Source of the DNA: an uncultured Collinsella sp.
GTDB taxonomy: Bacteria > Actinomycetota > Coriobacteriia > Coriobacteriales > Coriobacteriaceae
Direction of reading: 5' to 3'
DNA: 12,376 bases
Assembly (NCBI GenBank): GCA_902478885.1
Contig: CABSMS010000064.1
Span: 1-12,376, forward strand
The notes beneath the pieces are model-generated. The model worked only from the letters and a program-made list of their open reading frames with translations, did no database searches and had not been told where the DNA came from. A program made the position numbers and the translations under genes. Below are positions 6,674-12,376 of the stretch, in pieces (position 1 is the first letter of the stretch; each line of letters starts with the position of its first letter).

Positions 6674-7588
6674 ATGACTGATGCCGTTGAGGTTCTGCGA
6701 ATTGATTCGCTCGAGGACGAGCGGCTCGATGCCTATGTGCGACTGACCGAGCGCGAGCTGCGCTGCGTGCTGGAGCCGCAAAAGGGCATCTTTATTGCGG
6801 AGAGCGCCAAGGTCATCGAGCGTGCCGTGCGCGCCGGATACGAGCCGGTGAGCTTTCTTTTGGGTGAACGCTGGCTCGATCAGATGATGCCGCTGTTCGA
6901 GCGCCTGGTTGTGCGCGAGGGCTCGGGTCCTGTTCCTGTGTTCGTGGCCTCCATGGAGCTCATGGAGCATTTGACGGGCTTTAACGTGACGCGTGGTGCG
7001 CTCGCGGCGTTCCGTCGCCCGCGTCAGATTCCGGTTGATGAGTTCTTGGGCGGCGTCGTCGAGGCGGTGGGGGATCGTCCGGTGCGTGTGTGCGTGCTTG
7101 AGGGTATTGTCGATCACACCAATGTTGGCGCGATTTTTCGCTCGGCTGCCGCATTGAACGTTGACGGTATTTTGGTCAGCCCGACGTGCTGCGACCCGTT
7201 GTACCGTCGCTCGGCCCGCGTGAGCATGGGCACCGTGTTTCAGGTTCCGTGGACGCGTATTGGCAGTGAGGCGCGCGTATGGCCGCATGATGGGCTGGCG
7301 GCACTGCACAATGCCGGCTTTTCGTGTGCCGCCATGGCGCTGACGGATGATTCGGTGTCGCTGGACGATCCAGTGCTGCGGGAGATCGATCGCCTGGCGA
7401 TCTTTATGGGTACCGAGGGTGCCGGCCTGGGAGCCAAGACCATTGAGGGCTGTGACCGCGCCGTGCGCATTCCGATGGCGCACGGGGTCGATTCGCTCAA
7501 CGTGGCCGCGGCGAGCGCCGTCGCCTTTTGGCAGCTGTGCCCGCACGTGAGCAATGAGTATCACTACCAGCCGGGTTTGTATCACTAG
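6674..7588 (+). CDS. SpoU/TrmH-family (SPOUT) RNA 2'-O-methyltransferase
   Basis: This 304-residue protein should methylate a ribose 2'-OH in rRNA or tRNA using S-adenosylmethionine, working as a dimer in the cytosol. An N-terminal substrate-binding region (about 20-105; GIFIAESAKVIERAVRAG) precedes the knotted SPOUT domain. The three family motifs are clear: DHTNVGAIFRSAAALN at 147-162 (catalytic Asn150/Arg156), FMGTEGAGL at 244-252 and IPMAHGVDSLNVAAASAVAF at 266-285. The exact target base cannot be told from sequence. The ATG at 6674 is the first start in frame. The nearest purine-rich stretch (AAGAAGG, 6651-6657) is 16 bases away, so initiation may be weak. It stands between the dfrA hairpin and the MATE gene, probably as its own unit. 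Confidence 0.9.
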   Translation: MTDAVEVLRIDSLEDERLDAYVRLTERELRCVLEPQKGIFIAESAKVIERAVRAGYEPVSFLLGERWLDQMMPLFERLVVREGSGPVPVFVASMELMEHLTGFNVTRGALAAFRRPRQIPVDEFLGGVVEAVGDRPVRVCVLEGIVDHTNVGAIFRSAAALNVDGILVSPTCCDPLYRRSARVSMGTVFQVPWTRIGSEARVWPHDGLAALHNAGFSCAAMALTDDSVSLDDPVLREIDRLAIFMGTEGAGLGAKTIEGCDRAVRIPMAHGVDSLNVAAASAVAFWQLCPHVSNEYHYQPGLYH

Positions 7589-7622
7589 GCAGATATTTCG
7601 CACCAGGCTCTGATTCGGGGTG

Positions 7623-7651
7623 TTTCGGTCGCCGCCAGTCGGTGCTAAGCT
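7623..7651 (+). promoter_or_regulatory. Tentative promoter before the MATE gene
   Basis: An extended -10-like TGCTAAGCT (7643-7651) lies 17 bases after a poor -35 (TTTCGG, 7623-7628). The roughly 55-base leader that would follow is strongly G/T-rich. The call is weak and rests mainly on the position in the gap between the two genes. Confidence 0.25.
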
Positions 7652-7713
7652 GGTTTTGGCTTTGGTTTTAAATTGCTGTTTTGTTGTTTGACGTATGCGT
7701 GTGGGGAGGGCGT

Positions 7714-9063
7714 GTGGCTAAGAAATCTACGGCTATCGATGTAACGCAGGGTGTCATTTGGCAGCAGCTGCTTTCGCTGTGCGTTCCCATCTTCTTTAGT
7801 TCGTTTTTTCAGCAGGCCTACACGCTTATCGGTACGTATATCGTCGGTCAGTTTGGCGGCAAGCTCGCACTGGGTGGCATTCAGGCCACGATGGTGCTTA
7901 CGGAGCTCTGCATTGGTTTTTGCGTCGGTGTGGGTGCTGGCTGTGCCGTTATTACCGGTCAGTATTTTGGCCAGCACGATGATGAGCGACTGAGTCGTTC
8001 GGTCCATACGGCCATGACGCTTGCGCTGGTGGGCGGTATCGTTTTCTCGATTCTTGGCATAGTGTTCGTTGAGCCCATGCTGGTGCTTATGAACACGCCG
8101 CATGAACTATTGGCCGAGGGCGTGGCCTATGCTCGCTGTTATTTTGCCGCGATGGTTGCGGCACTGCTGCTTAATATGGGAACCGCACTGCTGCGTGCCG
8201 TGGGCGACACACGCGGGCCCGCCGTGATCATTGCCTCTGGCTGCCTGGTTAACGTGGTGCTGGATATCATCTTTGTCGCTGTGTTGCATATGGAGGCGCT
8301 GGGCTGCGGCATCGCAGTGGCGCTGACCATTTGCTCCAATGCAACGATGATCGTGTTTCGCATGATGCGCGCTCCGGGTGCATGGCGTCTTTCGCTGTCT
8401 AAGCTCGGCATCGATCGCGGTATTTGCAAGAGTATGATCTCGTGTGGTCTGCCACTCGGTTTTCAATCGGCTGCCTATTCGATCTCGAACGTGTTGATCC
8501 AGGTGTCGGTTAATTCGTTTGGCGCCGATGTCACGACTGCTTGGGGTCTATCTGGGCGCCTGGATGGCATTATCTGGATGGTGACCGAGGCGCTCGGCGT
8601 ATCGATCACTACGTTCTCGGCGCAGAACTTTGGCGCGCGCAATTACGAGCGCATGCGCAAGGGCTACCATACGTCGCTCGTGCTGTCGTTTATGCTCATT
8701 GGTGGCCTGTCTGCCGTGCTGCTGGTGTTCTCGGGTCCGCTGTCGCGTTTGTTTGTCGACGATGCTTCGATTTCGGCGTACACCACGACCATCATCCATT
8801 TCATTGCGCCGTTCTACGCGATCTTCTCGATTATCGAGAACGCGTCGGGCTCCATTCGCGGCGCCGGCGTGAGTCTGCAGCCTATGATGCTCACCATCTT
8901 TGGCACCGTTGTCTTGAGGGTGATCTGGGTGTTTGCGATCATACCCTTCGATCCGTCGCTCGAGCATCTACTACTGGTCTACCCCGTAACCTGGCTCATT
9001 ACGGCCACGATGTTCACCATCTACCACCACAGCGGCAACTGGCTAGGCCGCGCCACCGCCTAG
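7714..9063 (+). CDS. MATE-family multidrug/toxin exporter
   Basis: This 449-residue integral membrane protein has about 12 hydrophobic helices in two pseudo-symmetric halves (about 15-215 and 235-435). It fits the multi antimicrobial extrusion family of Na+ or H+ coupled exporters. The family's repeated LRAxGDxR-like motif appears as LLRAVGDTRGP at 159-169 in the first half and SIRGAGVSLQP at 380-390 in the second. An early QQAYTLIGTYIVGQFGG (33-49) fits the helix-1 to helix-2 region. The start is GTG 7714, directly after GGGGAGGG (7703-7710). An upstream TTG in frame (7681) would add 11 residues unlike a membrane-protein start. The substrate cannot be predicted. It is convergent with cobO, with an inverted repeat between them. 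Confidence 0.92.
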   Translation: MAKKSTAIDVTQGVIWQQLLSLCVPIFFSSFFQQAYTLIGTYIVGQFGGKLALGGIQATMVLTELCIGFCVGVGAGCAVITGQYFGQHDDERLSRSVHTAMTLALVGGIVFSILGIVFVEPMLVLMNTPHELLAEGVAYARCYFAAMVAALLLNMGTALLRAVGDTRGPAVIIASGCLVNVVLDIIFVAVLHMEALGCGIAVALTICSNATMIVFRMMRAPGAWRLSLSKLGIDRGICKSMISCGLPLGFQSAAYSISNVLIQVSVNSFGADVTTAWGLSGRLDGIIWMVTEALGVSITTFSAQNFGARNYERMRKGYHTSLVLSFMLIGGLSAVLLVFSGPLSRLFVDDASISAYTTTIIHFIAPFYAIFSIIENASGSIRGAGVSLQPMMLTIFGTVVLRVIWVFAIIPFDPSLEHLLLVYPVTWLITATMFTIYHHSGNWLGRATA

Positions 9064-9086
9064 CTCATCCGTCGGGTACCCCTGAT

Positions 9087-9155
9087 AAGTTGCGGTGAAA
9101 TAGTTCCTGAAAAGCCCTTGCGAACCGTCAAACAAGTACTATTCCACCGCAACTT
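9087..9155. repeat. Long imperfect inverted repeat between convergent genes
   Basis: Bases 9087-9104 pair with 9138-9155 over 18 positions with one mismatch (arms AAGTTGCGGTGAAATAGT and ACTATTCCACCGCAACTT), enclosing 33 bases. It fills the gap between the MATE and cobO genes. No T-run follows either arm, so it is not a standard terminator. It resembles a REP/MITE-like intergenic element, or forms an RNA hairpin protecting both transcripts. Confidence 0.7.
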
Positions 9156-9192
9156 CCTTATGAGCTGTAGGTGTTGGCGGAAAACGAATCAA

Positions 9193-9678
9193 TTAGTATT
9201 CGATGCCTTGGCGGGCTAGGAGGCCTTCGTCGAAGTAGTGTTTGACGGGGCGCATTTCGGTGACTAGGTCGGCAAGGTCGGCGAGGGGCAGCAAGCCGCG
9301 GCCGGTGAGCACGAGCTCCGTGGTGGTTGGTTTCATAGCGATCAACGCTTCGACATCTTCGCGCATCACAAAGCCCCGTCGCATGGCTTCCCCCAGCTCA
9401 TCCAAGATCAGCACGTCGACCTGTGAAATCTGCTCGCGTGCGAGCTCCATGATCTGTGCGGCACAGGCTTCGGGCGTGTCGCGGTCGGCCTGTACAATTC
9501 GTAGCCCTAGGCGTGGTGCCGCATCATGCTCGGCGCAGTGCAGCTTCTTGGCAAACTGCAGCATGAGTACGTCGAGCCCATAACCTGTGGCGCGCATCGC
9601 CAATCCCAGCGCAGCCGTCGTCTTGCCCTTGCCGTCGCCCGTATAAATCTGAACCTTGCCGACTTCCAGTGATGCCAT
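9193..9678 (-). CDS. cobO: Cob(I)yrinic acid a,c-diamide adenosyltransferase (ATP:corrinoid adenosyltransferase)
   Basis: This 161-residue enzyme transfers the 5'-deoxyadenosyl group of ATP to the cobalt of corrinoids, giving adenosylcobalamin precursors for B12 synthesis or salvage. The P-loop GDGKGKTTAALG lies at 15-26, VLILDELGEAM carries the Walker B-like acidic residues, and ELVLTGRG plus the C-terminal VKHYFDEGLLARQGIEY match CobO/CobA/BtuR. It is shorter than Salmonella CobA (about 196 residues): the N-terminal segment is missing and the region that carries GFTW there reads QADRDTPEACAA here. The start has AAAGGA 5 bases upstream. No other cob genes lie here, so a salvage role is as likely as de novo synthesis. 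It is divergent from ftsH. Confidence 0.92.
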   Translation of the reverse strand: MASLEVGKVQIYTGDGKGKTTAALGLAMRATGYGLDVLMLQFAKKLHCAEHDAAPRLGLRIVQADRDTPEACAAQIMELAREQISQVDVLILDELGEAMRRGFVMREDVEALIAMKPTTTELVLTGRGLLPLADLADLVTEMRPVKHYFDEGLLARQGIEY

Positions 9679-9725
9679 CTCTGTCCTTTCGTGCCCGGCG
9701 TCGGTTTATCGCCGTCCGGGTTGGG

Positions 9726-9731
9726 TATTCT
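9726..9731 (+). promoter_or_regulatory. Possible -10 element of the ftsH promoter
   Basis: TATTCT sits 40 bases before the preferred ftsH start and resembles the -10 proposed for the DUF134-NifX gene. No good -35 is seen (GGTTTA at 9703-9708 with 17-base spacing). Confidence 0.35.
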
Positions 9732-9738
9732 AGTTAGC

Positions 9739-9766
9739 ATTATCAACCCCAGTAGATGGAGTTCAA
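9739..9766 (-). promoter_or_regulatory. Possible cobO promoter
   Basis: On the minus strand TTGAAC (9766-9761) and GATAAT (9744-9739) are 16 bases apart, matching 4/6 and 5/6 of the sigma-70 consensus. Transcription would start near 9732, overlapping the proposed ftsH -10, so the two divergent promoters could interfere with each other. No B12 riboswitch fits in the remaining leader of about 55 bases. Confidence 0.4.
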
Positions 9767-9770
9767 GCAG

Positions 9771-11663
9771 ATGGAGATGGATGACAACAAACGTAGACGG
9801 AATATGATCCTCTACGTGCTCATCGCCTTCGTCGTCTACCTCGTGCTCTCGACCGTTCTGTTCCCCAACATCGGTCACACGCAGCAGATTACGAAGACCG
9901 ACTACTCGACGTTTGTCAAAGCGCTCAATAAGAAGAGCGTTGACAAGGTCGAGTACAACACGGACGATTACTCGATTTATTACACCAAGAAGGGCGAGGA
10001 CGAGAACATCGCCTATAAGACGACCGGTGTGCCGAACGATGCGGGCTTTACCGATCGCGTGCTTGAGTCTGGCGCTTCGCTGGAGTCGGTCGTTCCCGAT
10101 AAAAACTCGGGTTTGATGACCTATTACCTGCTCACACTCATTCTTCCCATGGCGATTTTCTTCCTTATCGGTTGGTGGCTCAATCGTCGCATGAAGAAGG
10201 CTATGGGTGATGACGGTCCGTCGATGAACTTTGGCGGCGGCGGTTTTGGCGGCGGCGGACTGGGTAAGTCCGGCGCGCGCGTGATCGCCTCCAAGGACGT
10301 GGGCGTGACCTTTAAGGACGTCGCCGGTCAGGAAGAGGCTAAGGAATCCCTTAAGGAGGTCGTCGATTTTCTGGAGAAGCCGCAGCGCTACGAGGAGATC
10401 GGCGCCAAGCTGCCGCGCGGTGCTCTCCTTGTTGGCCCTCCGGGTACCGGTAAGACCCTGCTTGCCAAGGCTGTTGCCGGCGAGGCCGGTGTTCCGTTCT
10501 TTAGCATTTCGGGCTCTGAGTTCGTTGAGATGTTCGTCGGCCGCGGTGCCGCTAAAGTTCGCGATCTGTTTAAGCAGGCCAAGGAAAAGGCCCCGTGCAT
10601 CGTCTTTATCGATGAGATTGATACCATCGGCAAGAAGCGCGATGGCGGCGGCTTTAGTGGCAACGACGAGCGCGAGCAGACGCTCAATCAGCTGCTGACC
10701 GAGATGGACGGCTTCGATAACCACAAGGGTATTGTCGTTCTCGCTGCTACCAACCGCCCCGATAGCCTTGACCCGGCCCTGTTGCGCCCCGGTCGTTTTG
10801 ACCGCCGTATCCCCGTTGAGCTACCCGACCTGACCGGCCGTAAGAACATTCTTGAGCTGCATGCCAAGAGCGTGAAGACGCAGCCGCCGATCGACCTGAC
10901 CGCGATTGCCCGCGCCACGCCCGGTGCCTCGGGCGCCGACCTGGCCAACATCATCAACGAGGGCGCCCTGCGTGCTGTCCGCGAGGGTCGCAAGCGCGCT
11001 ACGCAGGACGACTTTGAGGAGTCGGTAGAGGTCGTCATCGCCGGTCAGCAGCGCAAGTCTACGGTGCTGTCCGACCACGAGAAACAGGTCGTTTCTTACC
11101 ACGAGATCGGCCATGCCATCGTTGCCGCTCGCCAGAAGGGCTCTGCGCCGGTCACCAAGATCACCATCGTGCCGCGCACGAGCGGTGCTCTGGGCTACAC
11201 CATGCAGGTCGAGGAGGATGAGCGCTTCCTGACCACACGCCAGGAGGTCCTGGACAAGCTCGCCGTCTATTGCGGTGGCCGTGCAGCCGAGGAGCTCATC
11301 TTTGGCGAGATGACGACCGGCGCCGCCAACGATATCGAGCAGGCCACCAAGCTTGCCCGTAACATGGTGACGCGCTTTGGTATGTCCGATGAGTTTGGCA
11401 TGATGGCGCTCGGTACCGTTCAGAATGCGTACCTCAACCAGGACACGTCGCTCACCTGCGCCCCCGGTACGGCCGAGCGCGTGGACGCGATTGTCGCCAA
11501 GCTGATCGAGGATGCGCACGACCGCGCTCTGCAGATTCTGAAGGAGAACAAGTTTAAGCTCCACGAGCTGGCTCGTTATCTGTACAAGAAGGAGACGATC
11601 ACGGGCGAGGAGTTTATGAATCTCCTCACGCGCGAGAACCCGCTGATGCCAAAGCAGCAGTAA
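9771..11663 (+). CDS. ftsH: ATP-dependent zinc metalloprotease FtsH
   Basis: This 630-residue membrane-anchored AAA+ protease degrades misfolded membrane proteins and short-lived regulators as a hexamer. Two membrane helices (about 12-31 and 116-136) flank an extracytoplasmic segment. A Gly-rich linker leads to the AAA module: Walker A GPPGTGKT at 222-229, pore-loop MFVG near 254-257, Walker B IVFIDEID at 277-284, and the second region of homology ATNRPDSLDPALLRPGRFDR at 326-345. The zinc site is HEIGH at 444-448, with Asp521 in GAANDIEQAT as probable third ligand. ATGs at 9756, 9771 and 9777 are in frame; 9771 is preferred because GGAG (9758-9761) lies 9 bases upstream. The length is normal for the family. 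It has its own terminator. Confidence 0.97.
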   Translation: MEMDDNKRRRNMILYVLIAFVVYLVLSTVLFPNIGHTQQITKTDYSTFVKALNKKSVDKVEYNTDDYSIYYTKKGEDENIAYKTTGVPNDAGFTDRVLESGASLESVVPDKNSGLMTYYLLTLILPMAIFFLIGWWLNRRMKKAMGDDGPSMNFGGGGFGGGGLGKSGARVIASKDVGVTFKDVAGQEEAKESLKEVVDFLEKPQRYEEIGAKLPRGALLVGPPGTGKTLLAKAVAGEAGVPFFSISGSEFVEMFVGRGAAKVRDLFKQAKEKAPCIVFIDEIDTIGKKRDGGGFSGNDEREQTLNQLLTEMDGFDNHKGIVVLAATNRPDSLDPALLRPGRFDRRIPVELPDLTGRKNILELHAKSVKTQPPIDLTAIARATPGASGADLANIINEGALRAVREGRKRATQDDFEESVEVVIAGQQRKSTVLSDHEKQVVSYHEIGHAIVAARQKGSAPVTKITIVPRTSGALGYTMQVEEDERFLTTRQEVLDKLAVYCGGRAAEELIFGEMTTGAANDIEQATKLARNMVTRFGMSDEFGMMALGTVQNAYLNQDTSLTCAPGTAERVDAIVAKLIEDAHDRALQILKENKFKLHELARYLYKKETITGEEFMNLLTRENPLMPKQQ

Positions 11664-11684
11664 TACTGGTTGCGCAGTATCAAT

Positions 11685-11721
11685 CGCCCCATTTGAGTGT
11701 CTATCTCAAATGGGGCGTTTT
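11685..11721 (+). terminator. Rho-independent terminator after ftsH
   Basis: A perfect 13-bp stem (CGCCCCATTTGAG at 11685-11697 with its complement at 11705-11717) encloses a 7-base loop and is followed by TTTT. It ends the ftsH transcript. It lies only 17 bases before the next start codon, so read-through could couple ftsH and the DUF523 gene. Confidence 0.9.
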
Positions 11722-11738
11722 GCGTGGGAGTGATATGT

Positions 11739-12230
11739 ATGAAGATCGTGGTGAGTGCCTGTTTGATGGGCGAGAGCTGCAAGTATAACGGGCTCGACAA
11801 CTACCACCGCGCGTTGGTCGAGGCCTGCGAACGTACGGGGACCGAGGTCCTCTTGGTGTGCCCTGAGGTCTTTGGCGGCCTGCCCACACCGCGCAAGCCG
11901 TCCGAGATCGTGGACGGCGAGGTCCGTACCTGCGAGGGCATCTCGGTCGATCGCGAGTTTCGCCTAGGTGCAGAGCGCGCGCTCGACATGTGCGAGCAGG
12001 CGGGCGGCCCGTCCCAGATCGCTGCGTGCGTCTTGCAGGACCGTAGCCCCTCGTGTGGTGTAGGCCGTATCTACGACGGAACGTTCAGCGGTACGCTCAC
12101 ACCGGGTAACGGCGTTTTCGTCGACCTGCTCCTGCGCCACGGATACCGTGCGATTCCGGCTAGCGAGTTCGATCCCAGCATGCTGGAACATTGTCCACAG
12201 CACTCGAATCCAACACTTCCTCACGGGTGA
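11739..12230 (+). CDS. DUF523 family protein (YbbK-like)
   Basis: This 163-residue cytosolic protein of unknown function belongs to DUF523. It has the family hallmarks: an N-terminal VVSACLMGESCKYNGLDN, CPEVFGGLPTPRKPSEI near 45-61, and QDRSPSCGVGRIYDGTFSG near 108-126. Conserved Cys residues (8, 14, 45, 114) suggest metal or cluster binding, but this is inference. The start at 11739 follows GGGAG (11726-11730) with 8 bases between; an in-frame GTG at 11697 lies inside the ftsH terminator and is unlikely. The last 15-20 residues (after about EFDPS) look unlike the family. They overlap, antisense, the end of the recombinase fragment by 71 bases, so the original C-terminus may have been altered by insertion of a mobile element. 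Confidence 0.88.
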   Translation: MKIVVSACLMGESCKYNGLDNYHRALVEACERTGTEVLLVCPEVFGGLPTPRKPSEIVDGEVRTCEGISVDREFRLGAERALDMCEQAGGPSQIAACVLQDRSPSCGVGRIYDGTFSGTLTPGNGVFVDLLLRHGYRAIPASEFDPSMLEHCPQHSNPTLPHG

Positions 12231-12330
12231 CCGTTTTGGCATGATCCGTGAAGTTGATATTGAGTACGACCCGGTCATCAAAGACGTAGACCGAGTTGAC
12301 AGGTGCCGTACCCAGGCAGTCCCTCCCCGC
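12160..12330 (-). CDS. C-terminal end of a probable site-specific (serine-type) recombinase, truncated by contig edge
   Basis: The last 56 codons of a gene entering from the right edge are visible. VNSVYVFDDRVVLNINFTD is typical of the beta-rich C-terminal end of large serine recombinases of integrative elements in gut Firmicutes and Actinobacteria, and it is followed by a polar tail (KTVTREEVLDSSAVDN). The catalytic domain is not in the window. The frame continues through the adapter (12331-12345) to an artefactual ATG, which is not part of the gene. The stop lies inside the 3' end of the DUF523 gene on the other strand. The assignment rests on a short segment and general recall of the family; any other element protein with this tail is possible. 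Confidence 0.5.
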   Translation of the reverse strand, partial: AGRDCLGTAPVNSVYVFDDRVVLNINFTDHAKTVTREEVLDSSAVDNVPACWDRTR

Positions 12331-12376
12331 CTGTCTCTTATACACATCTCCGAGCCCACGAGACTAGCGCTCATCT
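12331..12376. other. Sequencing adapter read-through (Nextera, with index)
   Basis: CTGTCTCTTATACACATCT (12331-12349) is the Tn5 mosaic end, CCGAGCCCACGAGAC (12350-12364) the Nextera read-2 adapter, TAGCGCTC (12365-12372) an i7 index-like octamer, and ATCT the first bases of the flow-cell arm. This is library DNA, not genome. Confidence 0.97.

Noticed and set aside
9064..9192. CRISPR or attachment site in the MATE/cobO gap
   Set aside because: Only one inverted pair is present, with no direct repeats or spacers and no integrase nearby.
9679..9770. Cobalamin riboswitch upstream of cobO
   Set aside because: The leader is far too short and no B12-box-like sequence is seen.
12160..12185. tRNA 3' end (GTTCGATCCC at 12167-12176 resembles a T-arm)
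   Set aside because: The flanking bases do not form the 5-bp T-stem and no cloverleaf can be drawn; it codes for the DUF523 C-terminus.
11964..12374. Minus-strand open frame of 136 residues starting MSASLVGSEMCIRDR
   Set aside because: The first residues are translated sequencing adapter and index, and the rest is antisense to the DUF523 gene.

Overview
The window is a 12.4-kb, GC-rich bacterial contig carrying mostly core genes. The smc-ftsY-ffh order, frequent G/C third codon positions, GTG starts and the mix of housekeeping genes suggest an actinobacterium of the Coriobacteriia, most like Collinsella. This is an inference from gene content and general resemblance and has not been tested by any search. 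Both contig ends are library adapter: bases 1-12 and 12331-12376 match the Nextera/Tn5 mosaic end and read-through adapter, so native DNA runs from 13 to 12330. No gene-free stretch longer than 300 bases exists.

Left part (13-4140, + strand): the 3' half of smc, then ftsY and ffh, tightly packed and probably one transcript, closed by a strong hairpin terminator (4161-4207). FtsY and Ffh are the two GTPases of signal-recognition-particle targeting. SMC is the condensin ATPase.

Middle part (4257-6564): a minus-strand gene fuses a DUF134 helix-turn-helix domain, a NifX-type metal-cluster-binding domain and a His/Cys-rich tail. It has a perfect internal ribosome binding site before the NifX domain, and two near-identical palindromes bracket its predicted promoter. 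Divergent from it lies the thyA-dfrA pair. ThyA makes dTMP and dihydrofolate, and dihydrofolate reductase recycles the latter.

Right part (6674-12330): a SpoU-family RNA methyltransferase; a MATE-family exporter; a long imperfect inverted repeat between the convergent exporter and corrinoid adenosyltransferase (cobO) genes; ftsH, divergent from cobO and ended by a strong terminator; a DUF523 gene; and, running into the right contig edge on the minus strand, the C-terminal end of a probable site-specific recombinase that overlaps the 3' end of the DUF523 gene.

Most of the window is ordinary core genome. The DUF134-NifX locus with its internal start and paired operator-like sites is the one place that looks like a little-described regulatory system. 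The recombinase edge hints at a mobile element just outside.
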